Positions 5,434-7,798 of a stretch of DNA of 7,798 nucleotides are shown here, piece after piece. The notes below the pieces were generated by a model. It saw only the letters and a list, made by a program, of their open reading frames with translations. It did not search any database and was not told where the DNA came from. The DNA comes from Brevundimonas sp. (GTDB lineage Bacteria; Pseudomonadota; Alphaproteobacteria; Caulobacterales; Caulobacteraceae). Position 1 is the stretch's first letter. The number at the start of each line of letters is the position of its first letter. Where the stretch lies: NCBI GenBank assembly GCA_015234495.1, contig JADGMZ010000027.1, positions 1 to 7,798 on the forward strand, given 5' to 3'. Both the position numbers and the translations under genes were made by a program.

Positions 5434-7305
5434 TCACCCCAGGCCGAAGGCCACCGCGATCCGGTAGGTCGCGAAGGCCGCCAGATAGGCCAGGGCGAAC
5501 ATGTAGCCGACCATGATCCACATCCACATCCACGAGTTGGTCTCCCGCTTGACCACGCCCAGGGTGGCCACGCACTGCGGCGCGAACACATACCAGGCCA
5601 GGAAGGCCAGGCCGGTGGCGATCGACCACTGGCCGGCCAGGGTGGTGGCCAGCACCGCCGTGGCGCTCTCGGGATCGGCCACGGCGTAGACGGTGCCGAG
5701 GGCGGCCACCGCCACCTCCCGCGCGGCCATGCCGGGGATCAGGGCGATGACCATCTGCCAGTTGAAGCCGATGGGCGCGAAGATCGGCTCCAGCCAGCGG
5801 CCCAGCATGCCGGCGAAGCTGTAGTCGATCGCCGGCAGGGCGGCGTTCTCGGGCGGATAGGGGAAGGTCGACAGGGCCCAGATCAGCACCATCAGCGGCA
5901 GGATGATCCGCCCGGCCCGCTCCAGGAATATCCGCGCCCGGAGCCACAGGTTGAACAGCACGCTGCGCAGGTCCGGCGTCTTGTAGGCCGGCAGTTCCAT
6001 CATGAAGGGCTCGACCGCGCCGCGCCAGAATATGCGCCGGATCACGAACGACACCACCAGGGCGCTGAGGATGCCCGTGGCGTAGAGGCCGAACATCACC
6101 AGCCCCTGCATGTTGGCGAAGCCCCACACCGTCTGGTTGGGAATGAAGGCGGCGATGATCAGGGTGTAGACCGGGATGCGCGCCGAACAGGTCATCAACG
6201 GCGCGACCATGATGGTGGTCAGCCGGTCGCGCTTCGAATCGATCACCCGCGTCGCCATGATCCCGGGAATGGCGCAGGCGAAGCTGGACAGCAGCGGAAT
6301 GAAGGCCCGCCCGTGCAGGCCGGCCCCGCCCATGATCTTGTCCATCAGGAAGGCCGCCCGGGCCATGTAGCCCAGGTCCTCCAGCAGGATGATGAACAGG
6401 AACAGGATCAGGATCTGCGGCAGGAAGACCAGCACGCTGCCGACCCCGGAGATCAGGCCGTCGACGATCAGGCTCTGCCAGACGCCATCCGGAATGACCG
6501 CCGCCACGCCGGCGCCGATCAGGCCCAGCACGGCCTCGATGCCGTCCATCGCCGGCGTCGCCCAGGCGAACACCGCCTGGAACATTACGAACAGCAGGGC
6601 CAGCAGGATGACCAGCCCGCCGACCGGGTGCAGCAGGACGGAATCGATCCGGCCGGTCAGGGTGTCCGGCCGCTCGGGCGGCCGGACCGTGGCCTTCATG
6701 ATCCGCTCGGCCTCGCGCGCCGCGCTGCGCAGGGCGGCCGCATCAGGCGACGTCCAGGCCACGTCCGAAGGCGCGGCATGGCGCCCCGCCGCCGCGTCGA
6801 TGGCCGCGACCAGGTCGTCGATGCCGCGGCGCCGGGTGGCCACGGTGGTGACGACCGGCACGCCCAGTTCGGCCGACAGCCTGTCGAGGTCGATGCCCAG
6901 GCCGAGACGCTGGGCGATGTCGTACATGTTGAGGGCCAGCACCATCGGCCGGCCGACCGCCTTCAGTTCCAGCACCAGCCGCAGCACCAGCCTCAGGTTG
7001 GTGGCGTCGGCCACGCAGACGATGACGTCGGGCGGGGTCTCGCCCGCCAGCCGGCCGAGCACCGCGTCGCGGGTGACCTCCTCGTCGGGACTGCGGGCGC
7101 GCAGCGAATAGGTCCCGGGCAGGTCGAGCACCGACAGGGTGCGGCCGTCCGCCGTCCGGATCAGGCCTTCCTTGCGCTCGACGGTGACGCCGGCGTAGTT
7201 GGCCACCTTCTGGTGCGACCCGGTCAGGGCGTTGAACAGCGCCGTCTTCCCGCTGTTGGGATTGCCGACGAGCGCGACCCGCGCGCTCCGAACCGCCATG
7301 TCCAT
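5434..7305 (-). CDS. feoB: Ferrous iron transporter FeoB
   Basis: 623-residue inner-membrane Fe(II) transporter. The N-terminal G domain shows G1 GNPNSGKT (14-21), G2 around NYAGVTVE with T41, G3 DLPG (61-64), G4 NMYD (126-129) and a G5-like VATRRRG (155-161). A spacer follows to about residue 210, then the polytopic core. The core includes the first gate block, with GRAFIPLLSSFACAIPGI and TCSARIPVYTLI carrying conserved Cys residues, and the second gate region near GRWLEPIFAPIGFNWQM and GMAAREV. It ends in an APQCVATLGVVKRET block and final helices. It is shorter than E. coli FeoB (773 residues), as is common outside enterics, and no FeoC follows. The start at 7305 forms TGATG with the feoA stop (1-nt overlap), implying coupled translation; an in-frame ATG at 7299 is the alternative. 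Confidence 0.96.
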   Translation of the reverse strand: MDMAVRSARVALVGNPNSGKTALFNALTGSHQKVANYAGVTVERKEGLIRTADGRTLSVLDLPGTYSLRARSPDEEVTRDAVLGRLAGETPPDVIVCVADATNLRLVLRLVLELKAVGRPMVLALNMYDIAQRLGLGIDLDRLSAELGVPVVTTVATRRRGIDDLVAAIDAAAGRHAAPSDVAWTSPDAAALRSAAREAERIMKATVRPPERPDTLTGRIDSVLLHPVGGLVILLALLFVMFQAVFAWATPAMDGIEAVLGLIGAGVAAVIPDGVWQSLIVDGLISGVGSVLVFLPQILILFLFIILLEDLGYMARAAFLMDKIMGGAGLHGRAFIPLLSSFACAIPGIMATRVIDSKRDRLTTIMVAPLMTCSARIPVYTLIIAAFIPNQTVWGFANMQGLVMFGLYATGILSALVVSFVIRRIFWRGAVEPFMMELPAYKTPDLRSVLFNLWLRARIFLERAGRIILPLMVLIWALSTFPYPPENAALPAIDYSFAGMLGRWLEPIFAPIGFNWQMVIALIPGMAAREVAVAALGTVYAVADPESATAVLATTLAGQWSIATGLAFLAWYVFAPQCVATLGVVKRETNSWMWMWIMVGYMFALAYLAAFATYRIAVAFGLG

Positions 7306-7613
7306 CAGGCCGGAACCCCGTCCCGGACGGCCAGGCCGGCGACGACCGTCGCCGCCTCGATCCGCATCGTCAGGCTCGCGGCCTCGTTCCGCCGCAGGGC
7401 GACGCGCATGTCGTCCACCTTCAGGGCGATGGGATCGCGGCCCAGCAGGCCTTCATGCAGCAGTTCGACCCGCGCGCCCTCGACGAAGCCCAGTTCCAGC
7501 AGCCGGCGCTCCAGTTCGAGCCCATGTTCATGGTGCTGGAGATCACCGCCCACTTGGACGATGACGCCGCAATCGCCCCGGCGGGCGTGGCTGAGTCGGA
7601 TGGTGTCGGACAT
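7305..7613 (-). CDS. feoA: FeoA, ferrous iron transport accessory protein
   Basis: 102-residue cytosolic protein with the SH3-like FeoA fold: LLELGFVEGARVELLHEG, then GRDPIALKVDDMRVALRRNEAASL, the usual two blocks of the family. FeoA supports FeoB transport, probably through its G domain. It has an N-terminal extension (MSDTIRLSHARRGDCGVIVQVGGDL) and a short C-terminal tail. It is the first gene of the feoAB operon and overlaps feoB by one base. The ATG at 7613 has only a weak ribosome site (GTGAG). A Fur-box-like palindrome begins 36 bp upstream, so iron repression is likely. Confidence 0.92.
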   Translation of the reverse strand: MSDTIRLSHARRGDCGVIVQVGGDLQHHEHGLELERRLLELGFVEGARVELLHEGLLGRDPIALKVDDMRVALRRNEAASLTMRIEAATVVAGLAVRDGVPA

Positions 7614-7648
7614 TGAAGCTCACAGGCGGCGCGGCTGATGCGCCTTGC

Positions 7649-7663
7649 TGACAGTGATTATCA
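7649..7663. promoter_or_regulatory. Fur-box-like palindrome upstream of feoA
   Basis: TGACAGTGATTATCA matches 12 of the 14 defined positions of the 7-1-7 Fur-box form TGATAATNATTATCA. With flanking C7648 and G7664 it makes 8-bp arms with 6 of 8 pairs symmetric. It covers the candidate -10 of feoA. Fur is the classical iron-responsive repressor of feoAB in proteobacteria; in alphaproteobacteria Irr or Mur can take over part of this role. It could also affect the divergent gene at 7758. Confidence 0.6.
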
Positions 7664-7684
7664 GGTGCGATAGCGTCCCGTCCA
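7657..7684 (-). promoter_or_regulatory. Candidate feoAB promoter
   Basis: On the minus strand TGGACG (7684-7679) and GATAAT (7662-7657) are separated by 16 bp, each differing at one position from TTGACG and TATAAT. The -10 lies inside the Fur-like palindrome, the usual arrangement for repression. The leader to the feoA ATG would be about 35-40 nt. Consensus matching only. Confidence 0.45.
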
Positions 7685-7757
7685 CCCTGTCGAACCGTCG
7701 CAGGCGTTGCCCGCCCCGCGCCCCCGGCCCACACTGGATGACCATCTGGAGGTCGAA

Positions 7758-7798
7758 ATGAACCGCGCCGTCCCGTTCTCCCTTGCCGGACTCCTCGT
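7758..7798 (+). CDS. Start of an unidentified gene, possibly with a signal peptide
   Basis: Only 13 complete codons are visible: MNRAVPFSLAGLL, cut by the window end. A strong GGAGGT (7748-7753) lies four bases before the ATG, which supports a real start. The Arg followed by a hydrophobic stretch is typical of the start of a secretion signal, but it is too short to tell signal peptide, lipoprotein or membrane helix apart. It is divergent from feoA across 144 bp that contain the Fur-like site, so an iron-linked role is possible but unproven. Confidence 0.6.
   Translation, partial: MNRAVPFSLAGLL

Noticed and set aside
6313..7638. 441-codon plus-strand frame across feoB/feoA
   Set aside because: Gln/Asp/His/Arg-rich antisense shadow; feoB and feoA on the minus strand have complete conserved motifs.

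Overview
The window reads as a high-GC (roughly 68-70% in the genes) alphaproteobacterial chromosome, most likely order Caulobacterales and probably Brevundimonas or a close relative. The main evidence is the divK-pleD pair at the left edge, whose protein sequences closely match the Caulobacter cell-cycle regulators. Also consistent are a long DinB with an N-terminal zinc-ribbon, a FemAB-like (DUF482) gene and several GC-rich hairpin repeats between genes. This is core chromosome. I see no integrase, transposase, phage module, CRISPR array, toxin-antitoxin pair or defence locus, and I do not claim a new system.

Layout, left to right. (1) Minus strand: start of pleD (1-181), overlapping the end of divK (178-564) by ATGA. 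Together they form a two-gene signalling operon for polarity, cell cycle and c-di-GMP. (2) 691-902: an intergenic element made of two facing palindromic units with perfect 18-bp and 22-bp inverted arms. (3) Plus strand: dinB (943-2187), translesion polymerase IV. (4) 2188-2655: gene-free stretch with small inverted and tandem repeats, ending in a plausible promoter and strong ribosome site for (5) a RidA/YjgF-family gene (2656-3114). (6) 3123-3268: multi-hairpin repeat whose last stem holds the ribosome site of (7) a FemAB-like/GNAT-fold gene (3272-4422). That gene is split by a one-base frameshift in a C-run near 4162-4165. (8) Minus strand: small four-helix membrane protein of the phage-holin-4 family (4424-4774), convergent with the previous gene and divergent from (9) a HIT-family nucleotide hydrolase (4876-5313). 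(10) tRNA-Thr(UGU) (5358-5430), ending three bases from the stop of (11) feoB on the minus strand. (12) feoA (7305-7613) and feoB (5434-7305) overlap by one base and form a ferrous-iron uptake operon. (13) A Fur-box-like palindrome (7649-7663) sits over the likely feoA promoter. It lies in a divergent intergenic region that ends with (14) the first codons of a plus-strand gene (7758 onward) that may begin with a signal peptide.

Functionally these are separate housekeeping units: cell-cycle signalling, damage-tolerant replication, reactive-enamine detoxification, nucleotide hydrolysis, translation and iron import. The points that most merit a second look are the frameshift, the two intergenic repeats (one carrying a gene's ribosome site), the Fur-like site, and the tight tRNA/feoB convergence.
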